A stretch of DNA of 64,000 nucleotides from contig NZ_CP036349.1 in NCBI RefSeq assembly GCF_007753265.1, positions 1,769,363 through 1,833,362 of the forward strand, written 5' to 3'. The translations under genes and the position numbers were made by a program. The notes beneath the pieces were generated by a model that was not told the DNA's origin, ran no database searches, and saw only the letters and a program-made list of their open reading frames with translations. This DNA is from Botrimarina mediterranea. Lineage in GTDB: Bacteria > Planctomycetota > Planctomycetia > Pirellulales > Lacipirellulaceae. Shown here piece after piece: positions 1 through 9,035 of the stretch (position 1 is the first letter of the stretch; each line of letters starts with the position of its first letter).

Positions 1-960
1 GGCCTTCCCCGCGGGGCAGGCGAAGAGGAGATACGCAAGGCGTATCGAGACCTCGCGCGGAAGCACCACCCGGACCGCAACCCGGACAACCCGGAAGCCA
101 AGAAGAAGTTCCAGGAAGTGCAGCGGGCGTTCGAGGTCCTCAACGACCCGAAGAAGCGCGAGCAGTACGACCGGTTCGGCGCCGACTTCGAGGCGGCAGG
201 CGGGCCATTCCGCGGCGGCGGTGGTGGGCAGCGCTATCCCGGCGGCGGCTTTCCCGGTGGAGGGCCCGGCGGCGGACAGACCGTCGATTTCGACCTCAAC
301 GACCTGTTCGGCGGCGGCGGGGCAGGGGCCGGCGGCTTCGCCGACCTCTTCAAGCAGTTCGGCGGCGGAGCGCCGGGCGGCCGCGCCCGACGGGGCGCCG
401 CTCAGCCGCCAACGCGCGGCGACGATATCGAGCACGAGATCACCGTCCCCTTCGCGACGGCCGTCACCGGTGGCGAGGCGGCGATCACGGTCGCCCGCGG
501 CGGCGGCAAGCAAGAGACGCTGACCGTCAAAATCCCCGCCGGCATCGACGACGGCAAGAAGATCCGCCTCCGTGGACAGGGAAACCCCGACCCCAGCGGC
601 GGTTCCGCCGGCGACATCCTGCTGACGATCCGGGTCGCGAGCCACCCGATCTTCCGCCGCAATGGCCGGCGGCTCGACGTCACGGTGCCGATCACGCTCG
701 CCGAGGCCGCCGAGGGCGCCAAGGTCGATCTCCCCACCCCCAAGGGGACAATCACCCTCACCATCCCGCCGGGAACCTCTAGTGGAAAACGCCTGCGGGT
801 GAAGGGCCACGGCGTCGATCCCCGCGGCGAAAACCCCGGCGATTTGTACGCCGAGGTCCAGATTGTCCTCCCCGAGGGGCTCAGTGCGGAGGACCGGGGT
901 CTGCTAGCATCGGTCTCGAGTCGCTATACTCAGCAGCCCCGGCGTGAGCTGCGCTGGTGA
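1..960 (+). CDS. DnaJ/CbpA-type Hsp40 co-chaperone, 5' end cut by the window
   Basis: The frame is open from the first base, so the gene starts upstream. About 319 residues are visible. They begin inside the J domain, with the HPD motif at visible residues 23-25 (HHPDRNPDNPEA), which stimulates Hsp70 ATPase activity. A long Gly/Phe-rich linker follows (about residues 63-135), then two beta-rich C-terminal substrate-binding domains (ITVPFATAVTGGEAAITV onward; second repeat from GRRLDVTVPITLAEA). There is no CxxCxGxG zinc-finger region, so it is a type II (CbpA/DnaJ2-like) rather than classical DnaJ protein. It should act in the cytoplasm with DnaK. The start of the next gene lies about 23 bp past its stop. 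The exact symbol cannot be fixed because the N-terminus is missing. Confidence 0.9.
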   Translation, partial: GLPRGAGEEEIRKAYRDLARKHHPDRNPDNPEAKKKFQEVQRAFEVLNDPKKREQYDRFGADFEAAGGPFRGGGGGQRYPGGGFPGGGPGGGQTVDFDLNDLFGGGGAGAGGFADLFKQFGGGAPGGRARRGAAQPPTRGDDIEHEITVPFATAVTGGEAAITVARGGGKQETLTVKIPAGIDDGKKIRLRGQGNPDPSGGSAGDILLTIRVASHPIFRRNGRRLDVTVPITLAEAAEGAKVDLPTPKGTITLTIPPGTSSGKRLRVKGHGVDPRGENPGDLYAEVQIVLPEGLSAEDRGLLASVSSRYTQQPRRELRW

Positions 961-983
961 CCCTTGCCGAGCGGAGGTCGCCC

Positions 984-1310
984 ATGTGGATCGATGGATT
1001 GCAGGCTCAACCGATGTTTCTGGCGCAGGCGACCGCTGTGCCGCTGCTCGACCCGCCGACGCGGGCCGTGCTGCTAATGTCGCTGTTGGCGTTTATACTG
1101 CTGGGCCTGGGCCTGATGGCAGGCGCCATGCTCGGCGGCCGCTGGGTGCGACGGTTGGGGAGTGTCGACCTGCGAAAGCCCCTGCCATTGCGCCGTTCGG
1201 CGGCCGAGATGCGCGAACCGCTGCCGGCCATGCTCCGCGGAGTCCCCTGGCAAGAGAGTGGCGACACGCAGGCCGCGGACCACGGCGGCGCCGACACGGT
1301 CTCGCGCTAG
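984..1310 (+). CDS. small single-pass membrane protein, function unknown
   Basis: About 108 aa. ATG at 984 is chosen because GGAGG at 973-977 sits 6 nt upstream; a GTG at 957 in the same frame overlaps the dnaJ stop and has no obvious ribosome site. Residues about 23-48 form one hydrophobic segment (AVLLMSLLAFILLGLGLMAG), followed by a basic patch (GGRWVRRLG) and a polar C-terminus. The product is therefore probably anchored in the membrane with a cytoplasmic tail. It lies between a co-chaperone gene and rnpA-yidD, whose YidD product helps membrane-protein insertion, but no specific function can be read. I do not recognise the family. Confidence 0.7.
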   Translation: MWIDGLQAQPMFLAQATAVPLLDPPTRAVLLMSLLAFILLGLGLMAGAMLGGRWVRRLGSVDLRKPLPLRRSAAEMREPLPAMLRGVPWQESGDTQAADHGGADTVSR

Positions 1311-1339
1311 ACGTTTTGATTGCCTCCTGCGAGCCGCCC

Positions 1340-1726
1340 TTGTCTGACGCGAAGCGATACTCGTTCCCCAAAGAGCTCCGCTTGCGCACCGGCGCCGAGT
1401 TCGACGCCGTCTTCAAGGCGAAGGTCTCCGCGGGCGATGGCGTGCTTGTCATCCACGCCCGCCCGAACGGGCTCGGGCACGCGCGTCTCGGCCTCGCGGT
1501 ATCGCGCAAGGTAGGCGGCGCCGTGCGACGCAACCGCTGGAAACGCTGCCTCCGCGAAGCCTTCCGGCTATCGCAGCACGACCTGCCGGCGCTCGACTTC
1601 GTGTGCCTGCCCCGACTCCGGGACAAGCCGACGCTAGCGGTTGTCGACGCCGCGCTGCGGGGACTAGCGCGTCGGCTCGAGAAGAAAGCCGCCAAGCAGG
1701 CGCAGCCGTCCGAGGGCCGCTCGTGA
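1340..1726 (+). CDS. rnpA: ribonuclease P protein component
   Basis: About 128 aa. The protein binds RNase P RNA and helps process the 5' leader of pre-tRNAs. The family signature is clear: an N-terminal [17 protein letters not shown] segment and the basic RNR motif [20 protein letters not shown] in the central helix. No ATG lies near the conserved start. TTG at 1340 gives a normal N-terminus (SDAKRYSF...); another TTG at 1316 is possible. The stop overlaps the GTG of yidD (GTGA, 1723-1726), so the two are translationally coupled. The usual upstream neighbour rpmH is absent here. Confidence 0.9.
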   Translation: MSDAKRYSFPKELRLRTGAEFDAVFKAKVSAGDGVLVIHARPNGLGHARLGLAVSRKVGGAVRRNRWKRCLREAFRLSQHDLPALDFVCLPRLRDKPTLAVVDAALRGLARRLEKKAAKQAQPSEGRS

Positions 1727-1974
1727 TCCGGATCGCGATGTTCCTACTCGCCGCGGCCCGCGACCTCACGTCGCTCGCGCTGGTGCTGGCGGTGCGGTGC
1801 TACCAGCGACTGATAAGCCCCTGGCTCCCAAACGCGTGCCGCTATCAGCCGACGTGCAGCGAGTACGCGGTGCTAGCGGTGCGGCGCTACGGCCCGTTGC
1901 GGGGGATGTGGAAGACCGCGGGACGGATTTCGCGATGCCATCCTTGGGGACGGGGGGGATACGACCCGCCGTAG
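1723..1974 (+). CDS. yidD: membrane protein insertion efficiency factor YidD
   Basis: About 83 aa. YidD is a small membrane-associated protein that works with YidC in inserting inner-membrane proteins. The family core is present: [20 protein letters not shown] and the C-terminal [13 protein letters not shown] with conserved Cys, His and Pro. The N-terminus is an amphipathic or hydrophobic helix ([18 protein letters not shown]). The GTG start at 1723 overlaps the rnpA stop by 4 nt, the usual rnpA-yidD coupling; ATG at 1738 is a possible alternative. yidC does not follow in this window. Confidence 0.9.
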   Translation: MIRIAMFLLAAARDLTSLALVLAVRCYQRLISPWLPNACRYQPTCSEYAVLAVRRYGPLRGMWKTAGRISRCHPWGRGGYDPP

Positions 1975-2061
1975 GCGGAGGGGTTAGGAGCTGAGGGGAT
2001 AAGGGCTAAGAGTACGCGCACGCGTCCCCCAATCTTCCCTCAGCCCCTCCCCTTAGCACGC
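1975..2061. repeat. imperfect palindromic intergenic repeat
   Basis: Just after the yidD stop, a GGAGGGGTTAGGAGCTGAGG tract faces TCCCTCAGCCCCTCCCC about 40 bp later, around a GCGCACGCG centre. The arms match only partly. It resembles the tracts based on GGGGCTAGGGA and CTAGCCTC found elsewhere in the window, including inside ileS. Confidence 0.5.
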
Positions 2062-2186
2062 CGACACTCCAATTCGCGTTGCGGCCCCGCGACCCGTCTT
2101 GCCCCCCCGGTAGAAAGCTCCTACTCTTCGCCGCCGCGCGAACCAGGGACGGTTTGCGCATGACGCTTGCGCGACGGAGCGCTCGT

Positions 2187-3938
2187 ATGAGGCCTCGCTG
2201 CTATCGGACTTCTCATTGGCTGTTCGTCGCCACCTTGGCGGTGACGACCGGCTGCGCCTCATCGCTATTCCGCGACCGCACGCCCGAGGCGGCGCTGGAA
2301 GAGGTCACCGAGAGCGGCACGCCGCTGGTGGCCGACTACGCGCATCCGTACGGTCTGAACTATGTGAAGGTCGAGGCGGTTGCGCTCGTCACGGGCCTGC
2401 ATGGTACGGGCGAAGACCCGCCGCAGACCCCGCAGCGCGCCACGATGCTTGACGAGATGGCGCGGCGGCAGATCGAGAAGCCCAACGAGGTGCTCGCTTC
2501 GCCCGACACGGCGATCGTGCTGCTGCGAGGCTTCTTGCCGCCGGGCGTTCAGAAGGGCGACCAATTCGACCTCGAAGTCCATTCGCCGAGCCGCAGCAAG
2601 ACGACAAGTCTCCGCGGCGGCCGGGTGCTCGAAGCCCGCCTCACCGAGCTGGCGGTGATGGGACAGCAGATCCACGCTGGCCACGTCCTCGCTAAGGGCG
2701 AAGGGCCGATCCTGGTCGATCCCTCGGCCGATGGCGAACGCGACATCGCCGCCTCGACCCGGGGACGCATCCTCGGGGGCGGCGTCGCGATCAAGTCGCG
2801 TCCGCTGGGCTTGGTGCTCGCGCAGAACCACCAATCGTTCCGTAAATCGATCGCGGTCGCCAAGGCGATCAGCTACCGCTTCCAATCCTACGAAGGCGGT
2901 CAGAAAATAGGTGTCGCCGAAGCCAAGACCCCCGAGTTCATCGAGCTGAAGCTCCACCCGCGTTACAAAGACAACATCGGTCGATTCGTGCGGGTGGTGC
3001 GGAGCGTCGCGGTGAACGAAACACCGACTGAACTCCAAGAACGGCTGGTCCTGCTCGAGAAGCAACTCCTCGACCCGCTGACCGCCGCCAACGCTGCGCT
3101 GCGTCTCGAAGCAATCGGCGACGAGTTGGCGATCGCTAAGCTCCAAGAGGGCGTCAAGTCGCAAGACGCCGAGGTGCGTTTCTACTCGGCCGAGGCCCTG
3201 GCGTACCTCGACAAGACCGACGGTGTCCAGGCTTTGGTGGACGCGGCCAGCGAGGAGCCGGCGTTCCGCGCCCACGCCCTCGCCGCGCTCAGCGCGATGG
3301 ACGACGTCACCGCCTACGAGGGCTTGCGCTCGTTGCTCAACAGCCAGAGCGCCGAGACCCGCTACGGCGCCTTCCGCGCCTTGTGGGCGATGAACCCCAG
3401 TGACCCGATGATCCGCGGCGAGCGGCTCGGCGGCCAGTTTGGCTACCACGCCCTCAATACCGACGGCCCGCCGATGGTGCACGCCACGCGCAGCGGCCGG
3501 CCGGAGATTGTGCTCTTCGGCGCCGACCAGAAGTTCAAGCTCCCGCTGGTGCTCGACGCGGGCAACGACATTCTCGTCAACGGCCTGTCGGGCAACGAGA
3601 TCACGGTCAGCCGATTCCGCGCCGACTCGCCCGACCGGCGCCGCACGGTTACGACAGCGATCGACGACGTGATCCGCGCGATCGTCGAAGTTGGCGGCGA
3701 GTACCCCGACGTCGTGCAAGCCCTTCAGCAAGCCAAACGCGACGGTGCGTTGCCGGGCCGCTTCGACGTCGACGCGATCCCCCGTTCGGGCCGCGAGTAC
3801 GACCCGGACAACGAAGTCGCGGGCGAGTCCGACCCCGACAACGAAAACGCCGACGAAGAACCCGCCGCCGGCGCGTCGATGGACGCCGACTACCGCGTCG
3901 GCACGCCGCTACCGGATCTGTTCTCGAACAAGAAGTGA
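2187..3938 (+). CDS. lipoprotein with FlgI-like P-ring domain and HEAT-like repeats
   Basis: About 583 aa. ATG at 2187 has GGAG 7 nt upstream and places a lipoprotein signal right at the N-terminus (LFVATLAVTTGCAS, lipobox Cys about residue 23), so export and lipid anchoring are expected. Earlier ATGs at 2079 and 2160 would bury the signal. The first half resembles flagellar P-ring protein FlgI (VEAVALVTGLHGTG; GVQKGDQFDLEVHSPS; TSLRGGRVLEARLTEL). The second half carries HEAT-like helices (AEVRFYSAEALAYLDKTDG; ETRYGAFRALWAMNP) and an acidic Pro/Asp-rich tail. No flagellar genes lie nearby, so a role as a periplasmic or outer-membrane ring or scaffold is only an inference. Confidence 0.8.
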   Translation: MRPRCYRTSHWLFVATLAVTTGCASSLFRDRTPEAALEEVTESGTPLVADYAHPYGLNYVKVEAVALVTGLHGTGEDPPQTPQRATMLDEMARRQIEKPNEVLASPDTAIVLLRGFLPPGVQKGDQFDLEVHSPSRSKTTSLRGGRVLEARLTELAVMGQQIHAGHVLAKGEGPILVDPSADGERDIAASTRGRILGGGVAIKSRPLGLVLAQNHQSFRKSIAVAKAISYRFQSYEGGQKIGVAEAKTPEFIELKLHPRYKDNIGRFVRVVRSVAVNETPTELQERLVLLEKQLLDPLTAANAALRLEAIGDELAIAKLQEGVKSQDAEVRFYSAEALAYLDKTDGVQALVDAASEEPAFRAHALAALSAMDDVTAYEGLRSLLNSQSAETRYGAFRALWAMNPSDPMIRGERLGGQFGYHALNTDGPPMVHATRSGRPEIVLFGADQKFKLPLVLDAGNDILVNGLSGNEITVSRFRADSPDRRRTVTTAIDDVIRAIVEVGGEYPDVVQALQQAKRDGALPGRFDVDAIPRSGREYDPDNEVAGESDPDNENADEEPAAGASMDADYRVGTPLPDLFSNKK

Positions 3939-3940
3939 TC

Positions 3941-4018
3941 CGAAAGGGGAAAGGCGAAAGGGGAAAGTGGAAGTTTGCCAAACCCTTTCCGCATTCCCCT
4001 TTCCACATTCAACTTTCC
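3941..4018. repeat. GGGGAAAG-type palindromic repeat (copy 1)
   Basis: A purine arm built on GAAAGGGGAAAG units (3941-3974) is followed by a pyrimidine arm CCTTTCC...CCCCTTTCC (3982-4018), giving an imperfect hairpin that fills the gap before smc. Related copies are at 28103-28200 and 42733-42813. It ends 4 bp before the smc ATG. Confidence 0.75.
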
Positions 4019-4022
4019 TCGC

Positions 4023-7000
4023 ATGCTCAAGTCGCTCGAACTCGTCGGCTTCAAGAGCTTCGCGGAGAAGACGCGTCTTGAGTTTCCTGCTGGCGTGACG
4101 GTCGTCGTCGGGCCGAATGGGTCGGGCAAGTCGAACGTCGTCGATGCGGTGAAGTGGGTGCTGGGGTCGCAGAGCCCCCGCAGCCTCCGCGGCGCCGAGA
4201 TGACGGACGTCATCTTCAACGGCTCCGAGTCGCGCGGCCCGCTCAACTCGGCCGAGGTGACGCTAGCGTTCGACAACCGACCCGGTGAAGAGGGCGGGCG
4301 GCGGCTGTTCGACCTCGACGAAGAAGAGATCCGCCTCACCCGCCGCGTACATCGCAGCGGCGAGGGCGAGTACCTCGTCAACGGCCGCTTGTGCCGGCTC
4401 AAGGATTTCCGCGAATTGCTCGCCGGGACCGGCGTCGGCGCCGATTCTTACAGCATCATCGAGCAGGGTCGCGTCGATGCGGCGCTGCGAGCCTCGCCGC
4501 TTGAGCGGCGGCTGCTACTGGAAGAGGCGGCGGGTATCAGCCGCTTCCGTCTCAAAAAACGCGAAGCCGCCAAACGGCTGGAGCGTGTCGAGCAGAACCT
4601 GCTGCGCCTCTCCGACATCGTCGACGAGGTCGAGGGCCGGCTGCGGCGTGTGCGCTCACAAGCGGGCAAAGCGCGGCGCTACCGTGAGGCGTCGTTGCGG
4701 CTCAAAGAAGCCCGCACCGAACTCGCCGCCGCCGATTGGCGCCAGCTCACCGACGAGCGGCGTCGCCTCGACGCCGAACGCCAGTCGCTCGCCGAGCGGA
4801 TTGAAGCGTCGCAGGCCGAGATCGCCGAGCAGGAAGAGCGCCTTGCGCGCCTACAAGACGACGCCGCGACGGACGACCGCTCCGAGCGCGTGCTCGCCGA
4901 CGCGCGCAAACGCATCGCCAAGCACGAGAAAGCCCAGGCGATTGCTCGCAATGAGTTGACGCGGATCGACAAACAGCTGTCCGACACCCGCTCCGCGTGG
5001 CTCGAGGCCCGGCGAGAAGAGCTCGCCGCGGCGGTGGAGAACCCCGCGCGGGCTGCGCTCACCGCCGCCGAAGAGACCGCCGCGGAATACACCACGTCGC
5101 TGCGGGAGGTCGAGGCCCGTGTCATCGCGGCGACCGGCCGGCTTCAAGAAGCCGCCCAGTTGCACGCCAAACAGCAACAGTCACGCGACCGCCTCGCGGC
5201 GGTGCTGCGTCGTTCGGACGATCGGCTGGCGAACTTGACGCGGCGAAGCGCCTCCATTGCGGCGACGCTCGCCGAGTTGCAGACGCAGCTCGCGGCCGGG
5301 CGTGGTTTGGTGGACGACTCCGCCTCGGCGCTCGCCATGGCGACCGAAGAGCGAGACAGCTGCGCCGATGCGCTGCTGGCGATCGACAACACCATCGCCG
5401 AAACGCAGCGTGAGCTGGCGCAGCTCCGTCGCACGCTCATCGATCGCCAGCGCGACGCGGCGGCGGCGCGCGAACGGCTCGTCGGATTGCGGCATCGCTT
5501 CGAGACGCTCGTCGAAGAGCAGCGGCGTATCGAACGGCTCAACGACGACGTGGGCGGTCTGGTCCATCGGGCCGCCGCGACCGGCAAAGCGGCGCCGCAG
5601 GTCTACGGTTTGGTCGCCGACCTGATCCACGTTGAAGAAGACTTTGTGGCGATGGTCGAGGCGGCCCTCGGCGCCCGGGCCGAGCACGTCGTCATCGACT
5701 CGCGCGAGGCGTTGCTCGAAGCGCTAGGCGAGGGCCGCACCTCCGAGACGCTCACCACTCGCGCGGGCTTCCAATCGCTCGAGGCGTCGGCGTCGCTAAC
5801 GGCGATCGACCAGATCGACCTCAAGGGCGAACCCGGCGTCCTCGGACGAGCGGCGGACTTCATCGAAGTCGAGCCGCGTTACGCCCCGCTCGTGCGACGG
5901 CTGTTTGCCCGCACTTGGTTCGTCGATACGCTCGCGACAGCAAAGCGGCTCGCCGGTTCGGTGGGCAAGGGGCTCAACTTCGTAACTCTCGACGGCGAGA
6001 CGCTCGGGGCCGACGACTCGCTCGTCTGCGGCCCCAACGACACCGCGATGCGGGTGCTGACCCGCCGCGAGGACGGCGTCGCGTTGCAGCGGCAGATCGC
6101 GTCGGCGGAACAGTCCGTGCAGTCGGCCGAAGCCGACGCGAAAGCCGCCGACCAGCGCATCGCCGACGCCGAGTCCGGACTCGTCACGCAGCAGGCGTCG
6201 GCGAATGAACTCCGCGCTCAACTCGCCGCCGCGGCGCAGCGGGCCGCCACGCTCGAAGAACGGCGCCGCCAAGCCGACGCCGGCGCCGAGCGCCTCGTAA
6301 CGCAACTCGCCGCGTCGAACGCCGAAGCGAACCGCGTCGAGGCGCGCGTCGCGAGCCTGACGTGGCGTCGCGACGCCATCGCCGAACACGCCCACCGCGA
6401 GGCCGAACCGGCAACCGACGCGGCCGCCGCCGTCCGCGCCGCCGAGGCCGAGATCGCCGCGCAGCGGGCTCGCTCGAAGGAACTCGCGGCCGCCGCCGCC
6501 AAGCACAACGAGTTGTTGGCGTCGCTACGCGTCGAGGCCCGCCGCAGCGGCGGCGCCGACGCGGGGCTCAGCGACAAGGTCGATCGCCTCGCGGCCGACC
6601 TCCAGTCGCTCGTCGTCGAGCGCCAGCAGCCCGAATTGGCGGCGCTCCGCGCCACCAGCCAGCTCGCCGTGCTCTTTATTGAAGCCGCCGCCGCGGCGCA
6701 CGAGCTCGCCCAATCCCGCGCCGCTCGTCGCGCCGGTGAACGCATCCGCGTCGAGGTGGCGTCGGCGGTCGCCCAAGCCCGCGCCGAAGCGGACGCCTTA
6801 GCGAGGCGTCTCGGCGAAGTCGACCTGCGTCGCCAGCGGATCGACATGGAGTCGAAGTCCCTCGCCCAACGCCTCCGCGACGACTACGGCGTGGACGTGG
6901 CGGCAGCCGCGGCCAAGGAAGGGGAAACCCTCGGCCAAGCCCAGCGTCAGGCCCTGCGTGAAGAGATCGAAGCGCTCCGCCAAGAGGTTCAGTCGGTCGG

Positions 7001-7679
7001 CCCAGTGAACCTCGAGTCGCTGGAGGAACTCGACGAGCTCGAGAACCGTTTCGCTCAGCTCTCCGGCCAGTACCAAGACCTCAGCCAGGCGAAGCAGTCG
7101 CTCGCTCGACTTACCGCGCGGATCAACACAGACAGCCGCGAGCTGTTCCAGACAACGTACGAGACGGTCCGCGAGCACTTCCGCGAACTGTTCACGCGCC
7201 TCTTCGGTGGCGGCGAGGCGGACCTGTTGATGGTTGAGCCCACCGGCGCCGCCGAGGGGGACGACGCGCTGGAGGGGGGCGTCGAGATCGTCGCCTGCCC
7301 GCCCGGCAAGGAACTACGAAGCCTCTCGCTGCTATCGGGCGGCGAGAAGACGATGACGTGCGTCGCGTTGTTGCTAGCACTCTTCCGCAGCCGTCCGTCC
7401 CCGTTCTGCCTCTTGGACGAAGTCGACGCCGCGCTCGACGAGGCGAACGTCGGGCGGTTCAGCGGCGTCCTCAAAGACTTCCTCGGCTCGACGCAGTTCG
7501 TTGTCATCACGCACAGCAAGCGGACGATGTCGGGCGCCGACACGATCTACGGCATCACGATGCAAGAGTCGGGCGTGTCGAAGCAGGTGTCGGTCCGCTT
7601 CGAGGACGTCTCCGAGGACGGCCACATTAATCTCCGCCGGCGGGAAGCCGAAGCCACGCCGCTACGCCGGGCGGCATAG
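4023..7679 (+). CDS. smc: chromosome segregation ATPase SMC
   Basis: About 1218 aa, the usual SMC length. SMC dimers compact and segregate the chromosome together with ScpA/ScpB. Visible parts in order: N-terminal ATPase lobe with Walker A GPNGSGKS (residues 30-37) and the [11 protein letters not shown] segment; a long coiled coil of Glu/Arg/Ala heptads (about 170-510); a hinge (about 525-690, [20 protein letters not shown] onward); a return coiled coil; then the C-terminal lobe with ABC signature LSGGEK and Walker [19 protein letters not shown] at 4023 matches the family N-terminus ([13 protein letters not shown]); an in-frame ATG at 3975 would translate the repeat. scpA and scpB are not in the window. 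Confidence 0.97.
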   Translation: MLKSLELVGFKSFAEKTRLEFPAGVTVVVGPNGSGKSNVVDAVKWVLGSQSPRSLRGAEMTDVIFNGSESRGPLNSAEVTLAFDNRPGEEGGRRLFDLDEEEIRLTRRVHRSGEGEYLVNGRLCRLKDFRELLAGTGVGADSYSIIEQGRVDAALRASPLERRLLLEEAAGISRFRLKKREAAKRLERVEQNLLRLSDIVDEVEGRLRRVRSQAGKARRYREASLRLKEARTELAAADWRQLTDERRRLDAERQSLAERIEASQAEIAEQEERLARLQDDAATDDRSERVLADARKRIAKHEKAQAIARNELTRIDKQLSDTRSAWLEARREELAAAVENPARAALTAAEETAAEYTTSLREVEARVIAATGRLQEAAQLHAKQQQSRDRLAAVLRRSDDRLANLTRRSASIAATLAELQTQLAAGRGLVDDSASALAMATEERDSCADALLAIDNTIAETQRELAQLRRTLIDRQRDAAAARERLVGLRHRFETLVEEQRRIERLNDDVGGLVHRAAATGKAAPQVYGLVADLIHVEEDFVAMVEAALGARAEHVVIDSREALLEALGEGRTSETLTTRAGFQSLEASASLTAIDQIDLKGEPGVLGRAADFIEVEPRYAPLVRRLFARTWFVDTLATAKRLAGSVGKGLNFVTLDGETLGADDSLVCGPNDTAMRVLTRREDGVALQRQIASAEQSVQSAEADAKAADQRIADAESGLVTQQASANELRAQLAAAAQRAATLEERRRQADAGAERLVTQLAASNAEANRVEARVASLTWRRDAIAEHAHREAEPATDAAAAVRAAEAEIAAQRARSKELAAAAAKHNELLASLRVEARRSGGADAGLSDKVDRLAADLQSLVVERQQPELAALRATSQLAVLFIEAAAAAHELAQSRAARRAGERIRVEVASAVAQARAEADALARRLGEVDLRRQRIDMESKSLAQRLRDDYGVDVAAAAAKEGETLGQAQRQALREEIEALRQEVQSVGPVNLESLEELDELENRFAQLSGQYQDLSQAKQSLARLTARINTDSRELFQTTYETVREHFRELFTRLFGGGEADLLMVEPTGAAEGDDALEGGVEIVACPPGKELRSLSLLSGGEKTMTCVALLLALFRSRPSPFCLLDEVDAALDEANVGRFSGVLKDFLGSTQFVVITHSKRTMSGADTIYGITMQESGVSKQVSVRFEDVSEDGHINLRRREAEATPLRRAA

Positions 7680-7697
7680 ACGGCGCTAGGTGTAATT

Positions 7698-7782
7698 GTG
7701 GGAGGCGTCTCCAGACGCCGATTACGCGCACCATGCCGTTGCGGATGGACGCCGAAATCGGGGTCTGGAGACCCCTCCCACA
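7698..7782. repeat. GGTCTCCAGACC-type palindromic repeat (copy 1)
   Basis: Left arm GTGGGAGGCGTCTCCAGACG then CCGATTACG; right arm AATCGGGGTCTGGAGACC then CCTCCCACA. The arms differ at compensating positions (GGCGTC versus GGGGTC) and enclose about 25 bp. Other copies are at 13352-13443, 38877-38963 and 53015-53101. Confidence 0.9.
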
Positions 7783-8152
7783 GAAATTTGAGGCATACCA
7801 ACAGAAGCGCCTGCGCGGCTGCGCTAAGGAACTGCGAATCCGGCTCTAAAGTCACCCCCCCAGAAATAACGAAGATAAGCATCGGATGGGTTGTTCCCCT
7901 CCGAACGCAGGCAACGGGCCTGCGGGCGGCGCCCGGGGGACACGCAGGGGGGAGCCTGCCTTACGCATCCATCCGCTGGACCTGCTGTCGTTGCGCGCTG
8001 ACGGGGCGAAACCCTTCCAAAGGAAGGACCGCGCCGGTGGTGGCGGCTACGGTGAGGAGTGTGGGTTCCCCTCGCGCAAGACCTGTCTCGTTAGCGGCGT
8101 CGTTCCCTTAACGATGGCGTTCGCTGACGACGGCGCGGGTGCGGTAGTCGTG

Positions 8153-8231
8153 CGGGATTGTAAGGGTTGTGCCGGTTGCACGGAGCGACACGCTCCAAAC
8201 GGCTGGAGAAACCTTGTGATTGACAATCCCG
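8153..8231 (+). ncRNA. candidate structured RNA: long multi-segment stem-loop
   Basis: The region 7783-8450 has no convincing gene. Within it, nested complementary segments form one long stem: CGGGATTGT (8153-8161) with ACAATCCCG (8223-8231), AAGG(G)TT (8162-8168) with AACCTT (8210-8215), GCC(G)GTT (8171-8177) with AACGGC (8198-8203), and a tip GGAGCG-ACA-CGCTCC (8182-8196). A second strong hairpin, CGCAGGC with GCCTGCG, lies about 7907-7925. I could not match this to RNase P RNA, tmRNA, SRP RNA or a riboswitch: the RNase P GAGGAAAGTCC core and a tmRNA tag/tRNA-like end are absent. Whether it is transcribed, and its strand, are unknown. It could be a 5' leader of the downstream HTH gene. Confidence 0.45.
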
Positions 8232-8345
8232 ACGCGACTCTCGCAGCCGATCCGTGAAGCAGTAACGAAGGAACGGTTCAGTCAGACCTGACCCGGTCCC
8301 CAGCGACGATTAAACCCCCTTTACCCCGACCCAGACACGCATGCG

Positions 8346-8425
8346 TCTCGCGGTGACCCAGCCGTTGAGAAACATACGTGAGGGGCGCAAGGCGCAGCTT
8401 GCCGTGACCCAGCGGCAGCCTTCGC
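8346..8425 (+). promoter_or_regulatory. twin hairpins with identical TGACCCAG loops upstream of the HTH-receiver gene
   Basis: Hairpin 1: TCTC (8346-8349) and CGG (8351-8353) pair with CCG (8362-8364) and GAGA (8367-8370) around loop TGACCCAG. Hairpin 2: AAGGC and GCCG pair with CGGC and GCCTT around the same loop TGACCCAG (8405-8412). They lie 40-100 bp before the ATG at 8463. Two stems with different sequences but one identical 8-nt loop suggest a recognition element in a leader RNA. No known motif was matched. Confidence 0.4.
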
Positions 8426-8462
8426 GACGAGCGGACATTCAGACAGAGAATTGGAGAGCCCG

Positions 8463-9035
8463 ATGAAGGTCTTCACGACGGGTCAGGTCGCTAAGATCTG
8501 CAAGGTCGCCCCGCGCACCGTCAGCAAATGGTTTGATTCGGGACGTCTCAAGGGATACCGGATCCCCGGTTCCCAGGACCGCCGGATCCCCCGCGAGTAC
8601 CTGATCAAGTTCCTCAAGGAGCACGGCATGCCCCTTGGCGACCTCGAAGACGAGGCCATGGCCAAGGTCTTGATCGTCGCTCAGGACCAGGTGCTGATCG
8701 AGAACCTCAAGCGGGAGCTTCCCGCCGACAAGTCGTTCCGCACGCAGACCGCCGCCAGCGGTTTCGAGGCGGGCATCCAGGCGGAGAGCTTCCACCCGGA
8801 CTGCATCATCTGCGACTTCTCGATCGGTCATGTCGAGGCGCTGCAGATCTGCCAGAACCTGCGTCGCAACACCGACTTCGCCGAGACGATCCTGATCGCC
8901 CTGTTGCCGGACGACGGCTCGAGCATCAGCTTCGACCGTTCGACGATCAACGAGACGTTCAAGAAGCCTTTCGACTCGGCCCTGCTTGCCGAACGGCTTC
9001 GCACGCTGATCGGCGCCAAGAAGGAGCTCGTCTGA
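8463..9035 (+). CDS. HTH (MerR/excisionase-like) plus receiver-domain regulator
   Basis: About 190 aa. ATG at 8463 is preceded by GGAGAG 6 nt upstream; the in-frame TTG at 8451 lacks a site. Residues 1-55 are a MerR/excisionase-type winged helix (FTTGQVAKICKVAPRTVSKW; DRRIPREYLIKFL). Residues about 68-185 look like a response-regulator receiver domain: VLIVAQDQ replaces the usual acidic VDDD pocket, the phosphoacceptor candidate is Asp in CIICDFSIG, and a conserved Lys sits in ETFKKPFD. The order, DNA-binding domain first and receiver second, is opposite to most response regulators. No partner kinase is adjacent. The long structured region upstream may regulate it. Confidence 0.8.
   Translation: MKVFTTGQVAKICKVAPRTVSKWFDSGRLKGYRIPGSQDRRIPREYLIKFLKEHGMPLGDLEDEAMAKVLIVAQDQVLIENLKRELPADKSFRTQTAASGFEAGIQAESFHPDCIICDFSIGHVEALQICQNLRRNTDFAETILIALLPDDGSSISFDRSTINETFKKPFDSALLAERLRTLIGAKKELV

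Noticed and set aside
3975-4022. N-terminal extension of SMC from ATG at 3975
   Set aside because: It would translate the GGGGAAAG palindrome; the conserved N-terminus starts at 4023.
7886-8257. 123-aa open frame with CxxC motifs (DCKGCAGCTERHAP)
   Set aside because: It spans the layered stem-loop and lacks protein-like composition or a ribosome site; the Cys pairs come from stem sequence.
7783-8450. RNase P RNA or tmRNA in the structured gene-free block
   Set aside because: The conserved RNase P core (GAGGAAAGTCC, ACAGAA region) and tmRNA ends or tag frame were not found.
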